Part shown: one piece after another, positions 11,505 through 22,670 of the stretch
Position numbering within the stretch: position 1 is the stretch's first letter
How the letters are laid out: every line of letters starts with the position of its first letter
From: Marilutibacter spongiae
GTDB lineage: Bacteria; Pseudomonadota; Gammaproteobacteria; Xanthomonadales; Xanthomonadaceae
NCBI RefSeq assembly: GCF_014145325.1
Contig: NZ_JACHTF010000002.1
Span: 124,001-188,000 of the forward strand
Direction of reading: 5' to 3'
Length of the DNA stretch: 64,000 nt
Program-made: the position numbers and the translations under genes
Notes under the pieces: model-generated
Seen by the model: only the letters and a program-made list of their open reading frames with translations
The model's database searches: none
Told to the model about the DNA's origin: nothing

Positions 11505-11528
11505 ATCGCTATATCGCGATGATATGAT
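11505..11528 (+). promoter_or_regulatory. Palindromic operator and -10 box before the ArsR-methyltransferase gene
   Basis: ATCGCTATATCGCGAT (11505-11520) matches its own reverse complement at 14 of 16 positions. A second, overlapping dyad, ATATCGCGAT-g-ATAT, runs to 11525. TATGAT at 11523-11528 is a good -10 box, so a bound regulator would cover the core promoter. The site lies in an AT-rich pocket of an otherwise GC-rich region. ArsR-family SahR regulators of methionine/SAM recycling are known to bind dyads of this GATATATC/CGCGAT style. Autoregulation plus control of the downstream metH genes is the inferred role. Confidence 0.55.
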
Positions 11529-11586
11529 GAATTAACAGGCGCCAGCGCGACCCACACGGCGCCCCACCCCCGATCTGGAGCCCCCG

Positions 11587-12558
11587 ATGGACCTCGAAGG
11601 CTGGTCATCCCGACTGAAGGTGTTCGCCGACGCGACGCGGGTCCGCCTGCTGGCCCTGCTCGAACACGAAGAGCTCACCGTCGCCGAGCTGTCGGCAATC
11701 ACCCGGCTGGCCCAGCCCCGGGTCTCGACCCACCTGGCCAAGCTCAAGGAGGCCAACCTGGTACGCGACCGCCGCTCGGGCGTCTCGGCCTACTACCGCT
11801 TCGAGGACTCGGCCCTGGACCCGGCACAGCGGGCGCTCTGGCAGACCCTGCGCTCGGGCAGCGACGACCCCCTCCTGCGCCAGGACGCCGAGCGCGTCCC
11901 CGGCGTGCTCGCCATGCGCGCCGCCGACCAGAACTGGGCCGACTCGGTCGCCGGCGACATGGAGCGCCACTACTCGCCCGGACGCACCTGGGAGGCCATG
12001 GCGCGCTCCGCCCTGCCCCTGCTCGAACCCGGCGACGTGCTCGACATTGCCTCCGGCGACGGCGTGCTGGCCGAACTCATGGCCCCGCATGCCAACCGCT
12101 ACGTCTGCCTGGACGCCAGCAGCAAGGTCGTCAACGCCGCCACCGAGCGCCTGCGCCGCCTGGCCAACGTGGAGGTGCAGGAGGGCGACATGCACGCCAT
12201 CCCCTTCGCCGAGGCCAGCTTCGACCTCGTCGTGCTCATGCACGCGCTGACCTATGCCGAGCACCCCGCCCAGGCCGTGGCCGAGGCGGCGCGCGTGCTG
12301 CGCCCCGGGGGCCGCCTGCTGCTCACCAGCCTGGCGCGGCACGGACACCAGAGCACGGTCGAGGCCTTCGGCCACGTCAACCTGGGATTCACCGAGAAGG
12401 AGCTCTCGCGATTCGCCGACAAGGCCGGGCTGGACATCGTGAGCTGCGACACCGTGACCCGCGAACGCCGCCCCCCGCATTTCGAAGTCATTGCCCTGCT
12501 CGCGCGCAAGCCCGCCGGCCGCGTCCGTGAGCCCCGGACCGCCCAGAAGAAGAGCTGA
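11587..12558 (+). CDS. ArsR-family regulator fused to a SAM-dependent methyltransferase (SahR-like)
   Basis: A 323-residue two-domain protein. Residues ~1-90 are an ArsR winged helix ('[47 protein letters not shown]'), with no CxC metal-binding pair in the recognition helix. Residues ~130-260 are a class I methyltransferase: '[15 protein letters not shown]' is motif I, and '[31 protein letters not shown]' gives motifs II-III. It lies 2 bp before metH, in line with regulators of SAM/SAH recycling of the SahR type. The methyltransferase domain probably senses SAM or SAH, although real methylation cannot be excluded. GGAG is 6 bp before the ATG. Confidence 0.82.
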   Translation: MDLEGWSSRLKVFADATRVRLLALLEHEELTVAELSAITRLAQPRVSTHLAKLKEANLVRDRRSGVSAYYRFEDSALDPAQRALWQTLRSGSDDPLLRQDAERVPGVLAMRAADQNWADSVAGDMERHYSPGRTWEAMARSALPLLEPGDVLDIASGDGVLAELMAPHANRYVCLDASSKVVNAATERLRRLANVEVQEGDMHAIPFAEASFDLVVLMHALTYAEHPAQAVAEAARVLRPGGRLLLTSLARHGHQSTVEAFGHVNLGFTEKELSRFADKAGLDIVSCDTVTRERRPPHFEVIALLARKPAGRVREPRTAQKKS

Positions 12559-12560
12559 TC

Positions 12561-13657
12561 GTGGACACCCTCCCCTGGCTGAACCCCGTACGTGCCGAGT
12601 CGCTGGAACGCTGCCTGCGCGAACGCATCCTCGTCATCGACGGCGCGATGGGCACGATGATCCAGCAGCACGGGCTGGAGGAGGCCGACTATCGCGGCGA
12701 GCGTTTCGCCGGCGGCTTCGACGCCGGGTACCTGCCGGAGGCCGGGCACGCCCACGGTCCCGGCTGCGGTTGCGCCCACGACCAGCGCGGCAACAACGAC
12801 CTGCTCAGCATCACGCGGCCGGACATCATCCGCGACATCCACGCCCAGTACCTCGCCGCGGGCGCCGATCTCGTCGAGACCAATACCTTCAACTCGACGA
12901 CGATCTCGCTGGCCGACTACGGCCTCGAGCACCTGGCGCGCGAGCTGAACGAGACCGGCGCGCGCCTGGCGCGCGAGGCCTGCGATGCCGCCGAGTCCGA
13001 ACACCCCGCTCGACCGCGCTTCGTGATCGGCGTGCTCGGCCCGACCAGCCGGACCGCCTCGCTGAGTCCTGACGTCAACCGCCCCGGGTTCCGGGCGATC
13101 AGCTTCGACGAGCTGCGCGTCGCCTACCGCGAAGCCACCGACGGCCTGGTCGACGGCGGCGCCGACGCGATCATGGTCGAGACGGTCTTCGACACGCTCA
13201 ATGCCAAGGCGGCGCTGTTCGCGATCGAGGAGGCCTTCGAGGCGCGCGGGGCGCGACTGCCGGTGATGGTCTCGGGCACGATCACCGACGCTTCCGGCCG
13301 CACCCTCTCGGGCCAGACCGCCGAGGCCTTCTGGTATTCGCTGCGCCACGCGCAACCGCTGTCGATCGGGCTCAACTGTGCGCTGGGCGCCAGGGACCTG
13401 CGCGTGCATGTCGACGTACTGGCGCAGATCGCCGATGCCTATGTCAGCACGCACCCCAACGCCGGCCTGCCGAATGCCTTCGGCGGCTACGACGAGACCC
13501 CGGAGGACATGGCCCTGGTGCTCGGCGACTTCGCCCGCGCCGGGTTGCTGAACCTGGTCGGCGGCTGCTGCGGCACGACGCCCGCGCACATCGCCGCGAT
13601 CGCCGCCGCCGTCGGCGGCCATGCGCCGCGCGTGCACCCGCGCCTGGAGCAGGCCGC

Positions 13658-13661
<4 letters not shown>
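12561..13661 (+). CDS. metH: Methionine synthase, homocysteine-binding subunit (MetH N-terminal module)
   Basis: A 366-residue protein equal to the homocysteine S-methyltransferase domain of cobalamin-dependent methionine synthase. The zinc ligands that activate homocysteine are present: C273 in LNCALGA and C336-C337 in [11 protein letters not shown]. '[22 protein letters not shown]' near residue 29 is the family opening. It starts with GTG, 2 bp after the regulator. It ends where the Escherichia coli MetH would continue into the folate domain. The remaining modules are encoded by the next gene, which overlaps by 4 bp, so the two products must work together. This split layout is known in xanthomonads. 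Confidence 0.93.
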
Positions 13662-16341
<2,680 letters not shown>

Positions 16342-16345
<4 letters not shown>

Positions 16346-17499
16346 CGCCCTTGCCCGGTCCCTCGGGCACGGCGCCGGTGGTCGGCATCGTCGGCCGGCG
16401 CGGCGCCTATGGCCGCTGGCTGCAGCACTTCCTCGAAACGCGCATGGGTCTGCGGGTGATCGGCCGGGACCCGGCCGGCGACGAGGCCCTGTCCATCGAA
16501 GAGCTGGTCACGCGGGCGGACGTGCTGGTGTTCAGCGCGCCGATCCGCCTCACGCCGGCATTGATCGCCGAGTACGCCCGCGCCGCGCGCGGACGCGAGG
16601 CGGGATGCCTGTGGATGGACCTCACCTCCATCAAGCAAGGTCCGGTCGAGGCCCTGCTCGCCTCGCGGGCCGAGGTCGTGGGCCTGCACCCGATGGCGGC
16701 GCCGCCCCTGATCCCGACCCTGCAGGGGCGGGTGATGGCGGTATGCCCTGCCCGCCTCGATCGCTGGCGCACCTGGCTCGACGGTTTCCTCGCCGCGACC
16801 CGGGCCGAATGCATCGAGGTGACCCCCGGACACCACGACCGCGCGATGGCCCTGGTCCAGGGCCTGACCCACGCCAGCCACATGGCGCAGGCCGCCGTCC
16901 TGCGGCGGCAGGCGCCCGCGCTCGGGGGCCTGGAAGCCCTGCGACCGCTGCGCACGGTCGGTCATGCACTGGACCGGATCGTCAGTGCCCGCATGCTGGC
17001 GGGCAACCCGGGGATCTACGCCGACATCCAGTTCGACAACCCGCACGTGCTGCCGGCCGTGGAGCTGATGGCCGAAGCGGTCGGATTCCTGCGCGACCAG
17101 TTGCGCCGCGGTGATGCGGAGGCCAGGCAGGCATTGCGCACGCGATTGCTGGAGGAGTCGGCGAGCTTCTTCGGCGCACCCGCGCTTGCCGCCGGCAGCC
17201 ACGACTTCGATCGCCTGGGTTACCTGCTGGCCGACCTGGAGTCTCCCGATTTCCTCAGCGTGTTCCTGCCCGAGGACGCGCCGGGGTCGCTGTGCCGGCT
17301 GCTGCACGTGTTCGAAGAACATGCGGTGAACATCGAATCCATCCACTCCTCGCGCTCGCCCGAGGGAGAACTCCACTTCCGCATCGGACTGGACCGCCGC
17401 AGCCTCGACGACCTGCCCGCCGATACCCTCGCGCGAGTGGCCAAGGCGCTGGAAACCCGTGGCATCGGTCGCGTGACCGCGGGCCACCGCGGCGACTGA
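16342..17499 (+). CDS. tyrA: Prephenate dehydrogenase with C-terminal ACT domain
   Basis: Converts prephenate to 4-hydroxyphenylpyruvate for tyrosine. It has 385 residues with ATG 16342 in an ATGA overlap with metH. The N-terminal Rossmann fold shows '[14 protein letters not shown]', and 'DLTSIKQGP' and 'GLHPMAAPP' carry the substrate-site His. The helical dimerisation domain includes '[24 protein letters not shown]'. Residues ~310-380 form an ACT domain ('[26 protein letters not shown]'), the likely tyrosine feedback site. There is no chorismate mutase domain. Linkage to metH rather than to the pheA operon at 40-43 kb is notable. Confidence 0.9.
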
Positions 17500-17513
17500 G
17501 CGCCGCGGCGCGT

Positions 17514-18119
17514 TCACCAGACCAGGTCGTCGGGCACCTGGTATTGCGGGTCCGCGTAGGGGTCGTCCGCGGCCGGTGCATCGGGGTCGACCTTCAGCGC
17601 GATGGCGGGAGCGAAGATCGCCTCGGCCTGCGCGAGCAGTTCGGCGGTGACGAGCAGGTAGCGACCATCCTGCTGGATCACGCCCAGCTCGCCGGCATTG
17701 AGGGCCTTCAATTGCTCGGCGCTGACGTAGATGCGCTTGATCTTGCCGCCATAGGGGAAGTGGCGGGCGATATCGGCGTCCTCGCGGTTGAGCGACTGGC
17801 CCTTGACCAGCTCGGCCACGCGGGCACGGGCCTCGCGACGCAGGCGCGCTTCCTCCTGGCGGGCCTTTTCGGCGGCGATGCGTTCGTCCTTTTCGCGCTG
17901 GGCACGGATCGCATAGGCCTTGGCCAGGTCGATGTCTTCCTGCGAGCGCGGCTTGCGCGCGGAGGGCGCGCCCTTTCGGCCGCCCTTGCCAGGCGCCTTG
18001 CCCGGCGCCGGTCGAGCGCGCGCACCGTGCGCGTCGTGCTTGCGCGCCGGTTTGGGCTTCTCGGCAGGCGGGGCCTTGAAGCCCAGGCCGAGCAGCTGGT
18101 TGCGGAGTGTGTCGCTCAT
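17514..18119 (-). CDS. DUF2058 family protein (YaiL-like)
   Basis: A 201-residue protein of the DUF2058 family; its cellular role is not established, and a nucleoprotein or RNA-associated role has been suggested for relatives. The opening 'MSDTLRNQLLGLGFK' is diagnostic. A basic, Ala/Pro/Lys/Gly-rich linker follows (18-60), then a charged coiled-coil helix (~62-105, 'DIDLAKAYAIRAQREKDERIAAEKARQEEARLRREAR') and a beta-rich end beginning 'HFPYGGKIKRIYVSAEQ'. It is convergent with tyrA (14-bp gap) and 12 bp after slyX. Confidence 0.85.
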   Translation of the reverse strand: MSDTLRNQLLGLGFKAPPAEKPKPARKHDAHGARARPAPGKAPGKGGRKGAPSARKPRSQEDIDLAKAYAIRAQREKDERIAAEKARQEEARLRREARARVAELVKGQSLNREDADIARHFPYGGKIKRIYVSAEQLKALNAGELGVIQQDGRYLLVTAELLAQAEAIFAPAIALKVDPDAPAADDPYADPQYQVPDDLVW

Positions 18120-18131
18120 CGTTGTCGTGGA

Positions 18132-18362
18132 TCAGTAGTGGGGCGGGGGCGGTTCCTGCGAGGGGTCGGCCGAAAGCCCCCCCGTCGACAGGGTCGCGCG
18201 CAGTTGCTTCAGCTCGTCCAGCGCCCGGTGCAGGAGCAGCGCGTTGCGCGCCTCTTCGTCCCGGGCGGCGGCCAGGGCGTCGCTCAGTTCGTTGAGCGCG
18301 TGCTCCTGGAACGCCATCCGCGTTTCCAGTTCGACCATGCGCCTTGCAAGCTCTTCGTTCAT
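18132..18362 (-). CDS. slyX: SlyX family protein
   Basis: A 76-residue protein that is almost entirely a heptad-patterned coiled coil ('RRMVELETRMAFQEHALNELSDALAAARDEEARNALLLHRALDELKQL'), ending in the Pro-rich 'QEPPPPHY' that is characteristic of SlyX. Its function is unknown despite broad conservation. The ATG at 18362 is chosen to give the normal family length; an upstream in-frame ATG at 18461 would lie inside the ugd gene. It is packed between ugd (10-bp gap) and DUF2058. Confidence 0.85.
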   Translation of the reverse strand: MNEELARRMVELETRMAFQEHALNELSDALAAARDEEARNALLLHRALDELKQLRATLSTGGLSADPSQEPPPPHY

Positions 18363-18372
18363 GAGTGCCGCT

Positions 18373-19710
18373 TCAACGTGCCACCGAACGGCCACGCCCG
18401 ATGCCGTAGTACGCAATGCCGGCCGCCTCGACTTCGTCGGGATGGTACAGGTTGCGACCATCGAAGATCACCGCATCGGCGACGGCCTGCCGGATGCGGG
18501 GGAAGTCCGGGCTGCGGAACGGCTTCCACTCGGTGACGACGACAAGCGCATCGGCCCCGACCAGCGCGCCGTTGGCCGATTCGCACAGGACCAGGTCGTC
18601 GCGCTCGCCGAAGATGCGCTGCGCTTCGTGGCGGGCCTCCGGGTCGTAGGCGCGCACCTGGGCACCGGCGTCCCACAACTGCTGCAGCAGGCGCCGGCTG
18701 GAGGCCTCGCGCATGTCGTCGGTATTGGGCTTGAAGGCCAGGCCCCACACGGCAAAGGTCTTGCCCTTCAGCTTGCCGCCGTAGTGCCGTTCGATCAGTT
18801 CGAAGAGGTGCTTTTTCTGGTGCTCGTTGACCGACTCCACTGCATTGAGCAGGCGCGGGTCCATGCCATGCTGCTGGGCGGTCCGCGCAAGCGCCTGGAC
18901 GTCCTTGGGGAAGCAGGAACCGCCATAACCGGCGCCGGGATAGATGAAGTGCCAGCCGATGCGGGGATCGGAGCCGATGCCCTGGCGGACCATCTCCACG
19001 TCGGCGCCGACGCGCTCGGCGATGTTGGCGATCTCGTTCATGAAGCTGATCTTGGTCGCGAGCATCGCATTGGCCGCGTACTTGGTCAGCTCAGCCGAGC
19101 GTACGTCCATGACCACGATCCGCTCGTGATTGCGGTTGAACGGCGCATACAGGCGCTTGAGCTTCTCCACCGCGGCCATGTCGGTCGCGCCGATGACGAT
19201 GCGGTCGGGGCGCATGCAGTCGTTGACCGCGTCGCCCTCCTTGAGGAACTCCGGGTTGGATGCCACCGAGAAGTCGACATCGACGCCGCGCGCTTCAAGT
19301 TCCGCGGCAATGGTCGCGCGGACCTTGTCGGCCGTCCCCACCGGCACGGTGGACTTGTCGACGACGACCGCCGGGCGCGACAGGTGGCGACCGATGGTAC
19401 GCGCGACCTCCAGCACGTAGCGGAGGTCGGCGCTGCCGTCTTCGTCCGGCGGCGTGCCGACGGCGATGAAGAGGATGTCGCCATGGGCGATCGCGGCTTC
19501 GGCATCGGTCGTGAAGCGAAGCCGCCCCGCGGCGTGGTTGGCCTTGACCATGGGCTCGAGGCCCGGTTCGAAGATCGGCACCACGCCACGGTTCAGGCCC
19601 TCGACCTTGACCTCGTCGATGTCGACGCAGACCACGTCATGGCCGACATCGGCCAGACAGGTGCCGGTGACCAGGCCAACATAACCGGTTCCAAATATCG
19701 TCACGCGCAT
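18373..19710 (-). CDS. ugd: UDP-glucose 6-dehydrogenase
   Basis: Oxidises UDP-glucose twice with NAD+ to UDP-glucuronate, a precursor of exopolysaccharide and lipopolysaccharide sugars. The 445 residues match the family. GTGYVG at 7-12 is the NAD-binding loop. '[15 protein letters not shown]' carries the conserved Thr region, '[23 protein letters not shown]' is the linker signature, and C266 in GGSCFPKD is the catalytic thiol. It is upstream of slyX and DUF2058 on the same strand and is followed upstream by an FKBP isomerase gene; no polysaccharide cluster is adjacent. Confidence 0.95.
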   Translation of the reverse strand: MRVTIFGTGYVGLVTGTCLADVGHDVVCVDIDEVKVEGLNRGVVPIFEPGLEPMVKANHAAGRLRFTTDAEAAIAHGDILFIAVGTPPDEDGSADLRYVLEVARTIGRHLSRPAVVVDKSTVPVGTADKVRATIAAELEARGVDVDFSVASNPEFLKEGDAVNDCMRPDRIVIGATDMAAVEKLKRLYAPFNRNHERIVVMDVRSAELTKYAANAMLATKISFMNEIANIAERVGADVEMVRQGIGSDPRIGWHFIYPGAGYGGSCFPKDVQALARTAQQHGMDPRLLNAVESVNEHQKKHLFELIERHYGGKLKGKTFAVWGLAFKPNTDDMREASSRRLLQQLWDAGAQVRAYDPEARHEAQRIFGERDDLVLCESANGALVGADALVVVTEWKPFRSPDFPRIRQAVADAVIFDGRNLYHPDEVEAAGIAYYGIGRGRSVAR

Positions 19711-19764
19711 AAGGCGGGTATTGCTCCAGGTGGCAGGGATCCGGCCGGTCGCCGGACCCCGGGT

Positions 19765-20577
19765 TCAGCCGGCGGGGGTGCCCGGGTCCTTGACGATTTC
19801 GATCAGCTCGACCTCGAACACGAGGGTCGCGTTCGGGCCGATGGGGCCGCCCGGGGTGCCCATCTCGCCGTAACCGAGCTCGCCCGGGATCCAGAAGCGG
19901 TACTTGCTGCCGACGGTCATCAGCTGCAGGCCCTCGCTCCAACCCGGCACGACGCGGTTGAGGGGGAACTCCACCGGCTCGCCCGCCTCGGTCGAATCGT
20001 CGAACACGGTGCCGTCGAGCAGCTTGCCGGTGTAATGCACGCGTACGGTGTCCTCGGCCTTGGGCTGGGCGCCCTTGCCCTCGGTGATGACCTGGTACTG
20101 GAGTCCCGAGGCCGTGGTCTTGACGCCCTCCTTCTTTGCGTTGGCTTCCAGGAATGCCTTGCCCTCGTCGGCATTGGCCGTGGCCTGCGCGGCGTGGTCG
20201 GCTTCCATCTTCTCCTGCATGCGCTGGCCGAAGGCCTGCGCGACCTCCTGGGCCTGCTCATCGGTCATCAGCGGCTCGTCGCCGGCCAGCGTGGTGCGGA
20301 TCGCGTCGAACAGCGCGTCCTGGTCGATCTCACCCTTGACCGGCTCCAGCGACTTCGCCATCTGCAGGCCGATCATGTAGCCCGCCTGCGCCTTCTCGCC
20401 CTCCAGGCCGGGTATCGCCAGTCCGCCCTCGCCCGGCTTCGCGGTCGCGGCATCGGTGGTCGCATCAGGCGTGGCGGGGGCGTCGCCCTCCGTCGCCGGC
20501 TTGTCGCAGGCGGCCAGGCCGATCGCCAGGGCGGTCGTGACAAGGGCGGTACGGGTGGTGCGCAGGAACGTCGACAT
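19765..20577 (-). CDS. FKBP-type peptidyl-prolyl isomerase, lipoprotein
   Basis: A 270-residue prolyl isomerase exported by a lipoprotein signal: 'ALAIGLAAC' puts the lipidated cysteine at 24. Residues ~60-110 are an FKBP_N dimerisation domain ('KAQAGYMIGLQMAKSLEPV'), followed by a long helical arm and the FKBP domain at ~180-265. Active-site residues are present in 'VRVHYTGKLLDGTVFDDS', 'VVPGWSEGLQLMTVGSKYRFWIP' and 'ELGYGEMG'. It resembles FkpA/Mip-type periplasmic folding helpers. GGAG precedes the ATG at 20577. A second FKBP gene lies just upstream in tandem (99-bp gap). Confidence 0.9.
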   Translation of the reverse strand: MSTFLRTTRTALVTTALAIGLAACDKPATEGDAPATPDATTDAATAKPGEGGLAIPGLEGEKAQAGYMIGLQMAKSLEPVKGEIDQDALFDAIRTTLAGDEPLMTDEQAQEVAQAFGQRMQEKMEADHAAQATANADEGKAFLEANAKKEGVKTTASGLQYQVITEGKGAQPKAEDTVRVHYTGKLLDGTVFDDSTEAGEPVEFPLNRVVPGWSEGLQLMTVGSKYRFWIPGELGYGEMGTPGGPIGPNATLVFEVELIEIVKDPGTPAG

Positions 20578-20676
20578 GGATGGAACTCCAGGAGGGGGAT
20601 GGGGAATGCGCCCCATCATGCGGGTGCGCGTATCGCCGGGAGATGAACCGCCGGGGGACGGTCCAGGCCCGTGGTT

Positions 20677-21612
20677 TCAGAGGATGGCCTGCAACTCGAC
20701 TTCGAAGATCAGCATCGTGTCGGGGCCGATGCCGCCCTGCGGCATCCCGCGGGCGCCGTAGGCCAGCGCGCTCGGCACCCAGAAGCGGTACTTGCTGCCG
20801 ACCGGCATGAGGGCGACGCCTTCGGTCCAGCCGGCAATCACCTGGTCGAGCGCGAACTCGGCCGGTACGCCACGATCGTAGGAGCTGTCGAACACGGTGC
20901 CGTCGAGCAGGGTGCCCTTGTAGTTCACGCGCACGGTGTCGCTCGAGCGCGGGCGCGGGCCCGAGCCCTGGCGCAGCACCATGTACTGCAGGCCCGACCC
21001 GGTGGTGATGACGCCCTTCTGGCCCTTGTTGGCGGCCAGGAACGCCTCGCCTTCGGCCTTGGTGGCCGCGAGCCGCTCGGCGGCCTTGGTCTTCATGCGC
21101 GCGGAGAACGACTCGCGGATGCTTGCCAACGTCGCTTCATCGAGCTTCGACGGCGCCCCGCTGGTCTTGTCGCGGACGGACTGCAGGAAGACCGGCAACT
21201 CGATCTCGTCGTGGATCGGCTTGAGCATGCGCCCGACGTCGTTGCCGACGAGATAGCCGACCTTTTCCTTGTCGACCTCGGGGATCTCGACGCCCGCCGG
21301 GGCCTGCCCGGCCCGCGAGGCCGAACGCAACATCAGCGCCTGCCCGACCGTGGACGCCTCCGGGCCGGTGATCAGCGGCTCGCCGCCCTTGAACGCGTTC
21401 TCCAGGGCACGCTGGAACGCGGCCAGGTCGAGGTCCTCGCCGATCGGCGCGATCGAACCGCCGACGTCCTGGCCGATCATGTAGCTGACCTTGTCGCGAT
21501 CGGACGAAAGCGCCGCGGCGTCCTGGGCACGCGCGACGTGGGTCGTCGCGATGCCGGCCACGGCCACGGCGGCCACCACCAGCGCGGCTGCGCCTCGAAT
21601 CAAAGCCTTCAT
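20677..21612 (-). CDS. FKBP-type peptidyl-prolyl isomerase with duplicated N-terminal domain
   Basis: A 311-residue periplasmic protein with a cleavable signal peptide (cut near VARAQ, residue 30). Unusually, it has two FKBP_N-like segments: residues ~40-95 ('DKVSYMIGQDVGGSIAPI') and ~115-175 ('EKVGYLVGNDVGRMLKPI'). The catalytic FKBP domain follows at ~222-311 with 'VRVNYKGTLLDGTVFDSS', 'VIAGWTEGVALMPVG' and 'ALAYGARG'. GAGGAG lies 10 bp before the ATG. It is the upstream partner of the lipoprotein FKBP and probably shares its transcript. The duplicated dimer domain may make an intramolecular pseudo-dimer, which is inference. Confidence 0.9.
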   Translation of the reverse strand: MKALIRGAAALVVAAVAVAGIATTHVARAQDAAALSSDRDKVSYMIGQDVGGSIAPIGEDLDLAAFQRALENAFKGGEPLITGPEASTVGQALMLRSASRAGQAPAGVEIPEVDKEKVGYLVGNDVGRMLKPIHDEIELPVFLQSVRDKTSGAPSKLDEATLASIRESFSARMKTKAAERLAATKAEGEAFLAANKGQKGVITTGSGLQYMVLRQGSGPRPRSSDTVRVNYKGTLLDGTVFDSSYDRGVPAEFALDQVIAGWTEGVALMPVGSKYRFWVPSALAYGARGMPQGGIGPDTMLIFEVELQAIL

Positions 21613-21981
21613 TGCAGAGCTGCTCCTCGATATATGTACGGTCATCCGGCCGGCGGCAGGAATGCCGCGGGGTCGGCGCGCGCCGCCAGTCGTCGCACGA
21701 AGCGACCATTGTCGCGGTGCCGCGGCATTCCGGCAAATATCGACCGTGCTCGGCACGAAAAGTGCAATCGCGGTCCGGCACCGACTGCGCTGCCGGTTCG
21801 CCCCGGTGGCAGGCACCGGGGCGAGACAGGGCCGCCGGGGCACGCCATTACCTGGCCTGGCAAGCTGAACAGGGTCGGAGCCCCCCCCCTGCCGTTAGTT
21901 GGGCAGAAAAAACTTGCACGGCCGTGTTGTGGTGTTATAGTTACATACAACACCTATCAACCAACCGAGCAGGATGCCGTC
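21613..21981. other. 369-bp divergent intergenic region
   Basis: This gap separates the divergent FKBP and GntR operons. It contains a run of nine C residues at 21881-21889 and an AT-richer promoter/operator segment at 21911-21960 just before the plus-strand operon. No credible coding frame, RNA gene or terminator is visible in the remainder. Confidence 0.6.
21914..21954 (+). promoter_or_regulatory. Promoter and inverted-repeat operator of the YtrA-type operon
   Basis: TTGCAC (21914-21919) and TATAGT (21936-21941) form a possible -35/-10 pair with a 16-bp spacer. The inverted repeat GGTGTT (21931-21936)/AACACC (21949-21954), with a 12-bp interior, overlaps the -10 box. That is the position expected for autorepression by the GntR/YtrA regulator encoded two genes downstream. 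The -35 box is weak. Confidence 0.5.
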
Positions 21982-22293
21982 ATGAACCGCAAGCTCCACA
22001 ACAGCCTCACCGCCCTCGCCCTGTCCGGCGGCGCCGTTGTCCTGGCGTTGGGCTTCGCTTCGCTCCCGGCCACGCACGTCCCGTCCGCCCTGGCTGAACA
22101 GGCGGACATGGACGCGTCCCTGGAGATGGTTGCCACCGGAGTCGGAATCGCCGAGGACGTCGCCGTTTCGGCGAACGCGCTCCGTACCCCATCCACCGCC
22201 AGGGAACCGGCGCCACGTGGTGCATCGCAGGTCCGGCGCAACGGTCGCCAGCCCCTGGTGATGCCCTACTTCTCTTTCGCACCGCGGGGTTGA
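21982..22293 (+). CDS. Small exported protein heading the GntR-ABC operon
   Basis: A 103-residue protein with no recognised family. A signal peptide is clear: 'MNRKLHN', then hydrophobic 10-27 ('LALSGGAVVLALGFASLPA'), with likely cleavage near ALAEQ at 38. The mature part is short, with many Ala, Val and Arg, and ends 'QPLVMPYFSFAPRG'. It is the first gene after the operon promoter and lies 2 bp before the GntR gene. It may be a sensed or exported partner of the ABC transporter, which is inference. The start is the first ATG after the operator. Confidence 0.65.
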   Translation: MNRKLHNSLTALALSGGAVVLALGFASLPATHVPSALAEQADMDASLEMVATGVGIAEDVAVSANALRTPSTAREPAPRGASQVRRNGRQPLVMPYFSFAPRG

Positions 22294-22295
22294 AC

Positions 22296-22670
22296 ATGAC
22301 CGCTATCCAATGGAGCGACGGCGCTCCGATCTATCGCCAGCTGAAGGAGCGCGTCATCGCCATGATGCTCGACGGCGAGCTCAAGCCGGGCGACGCCCTG
22401 CCCTCGGTCCGCCAGGTGGCGGCCGACTATCAGCTCAATCCGATCACCGTCTCGCGCGCCTACCAGGAACTGGCGGACGAGGCCCTCATTGAAAAGCGCA
22501 GGGGACTAGGCATGTACGTCACCGAAGAGGCTGCAAGGAAACTGCTCGTCAACGAGCGCGAGCGCTTCCTCACCGAAGAATGGCCGCTGGTGCTGGAGCG
22601 CATCACCCGTCTCGGCCTGAGCCCCCAGGAACTCCTGCTTGCCGGCGAAGGCAAGGGAGGTGCTTCGTGA
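22296..22670 (+). CDS. GntR-family transcriptional regulator, YtrA subfamily
   Basis: A 124-residue regulator. The winged helix covers residues ~10-78: 'PIYRQLKERVIAMMLDGELKPGDALPSVRQVAADYQLNPITVSRAYQELADEALIEKRRGLGMYV'. Only a short ~45-residue helical tail follows, which defines the YtrA subfamily; there is no ligand-binding FCD/UTRA domain. YtrA regulators typically repress their own ABC-transporter operons in response to cell-envelope stress. The stop overlaps the next gene's GTG by 4 bp, and the inverted repeat at 21931-21954 is its likely site. The ATG at 22296 is preferred over an in-frame TTG at 22290. Confidence 0.9.
   Translation: MTAIQWSDGAPIYRQLKERVIAMMLDGELKPGDALPSVRQVAADYQLNPITVSRAYQELADEALIEKRRGLGMYVTEEAARKLLVNERERFLTEEWPLVLERITRLGLSPQELLLAGEGKGGAS

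Noticed and set aside
11385-11586. A SAH riboswitch upstream of the metH operon
   Set aside because: I could not find the conserved core of that riboswitch; the palindrome before the ArsR-type gene explains control better.
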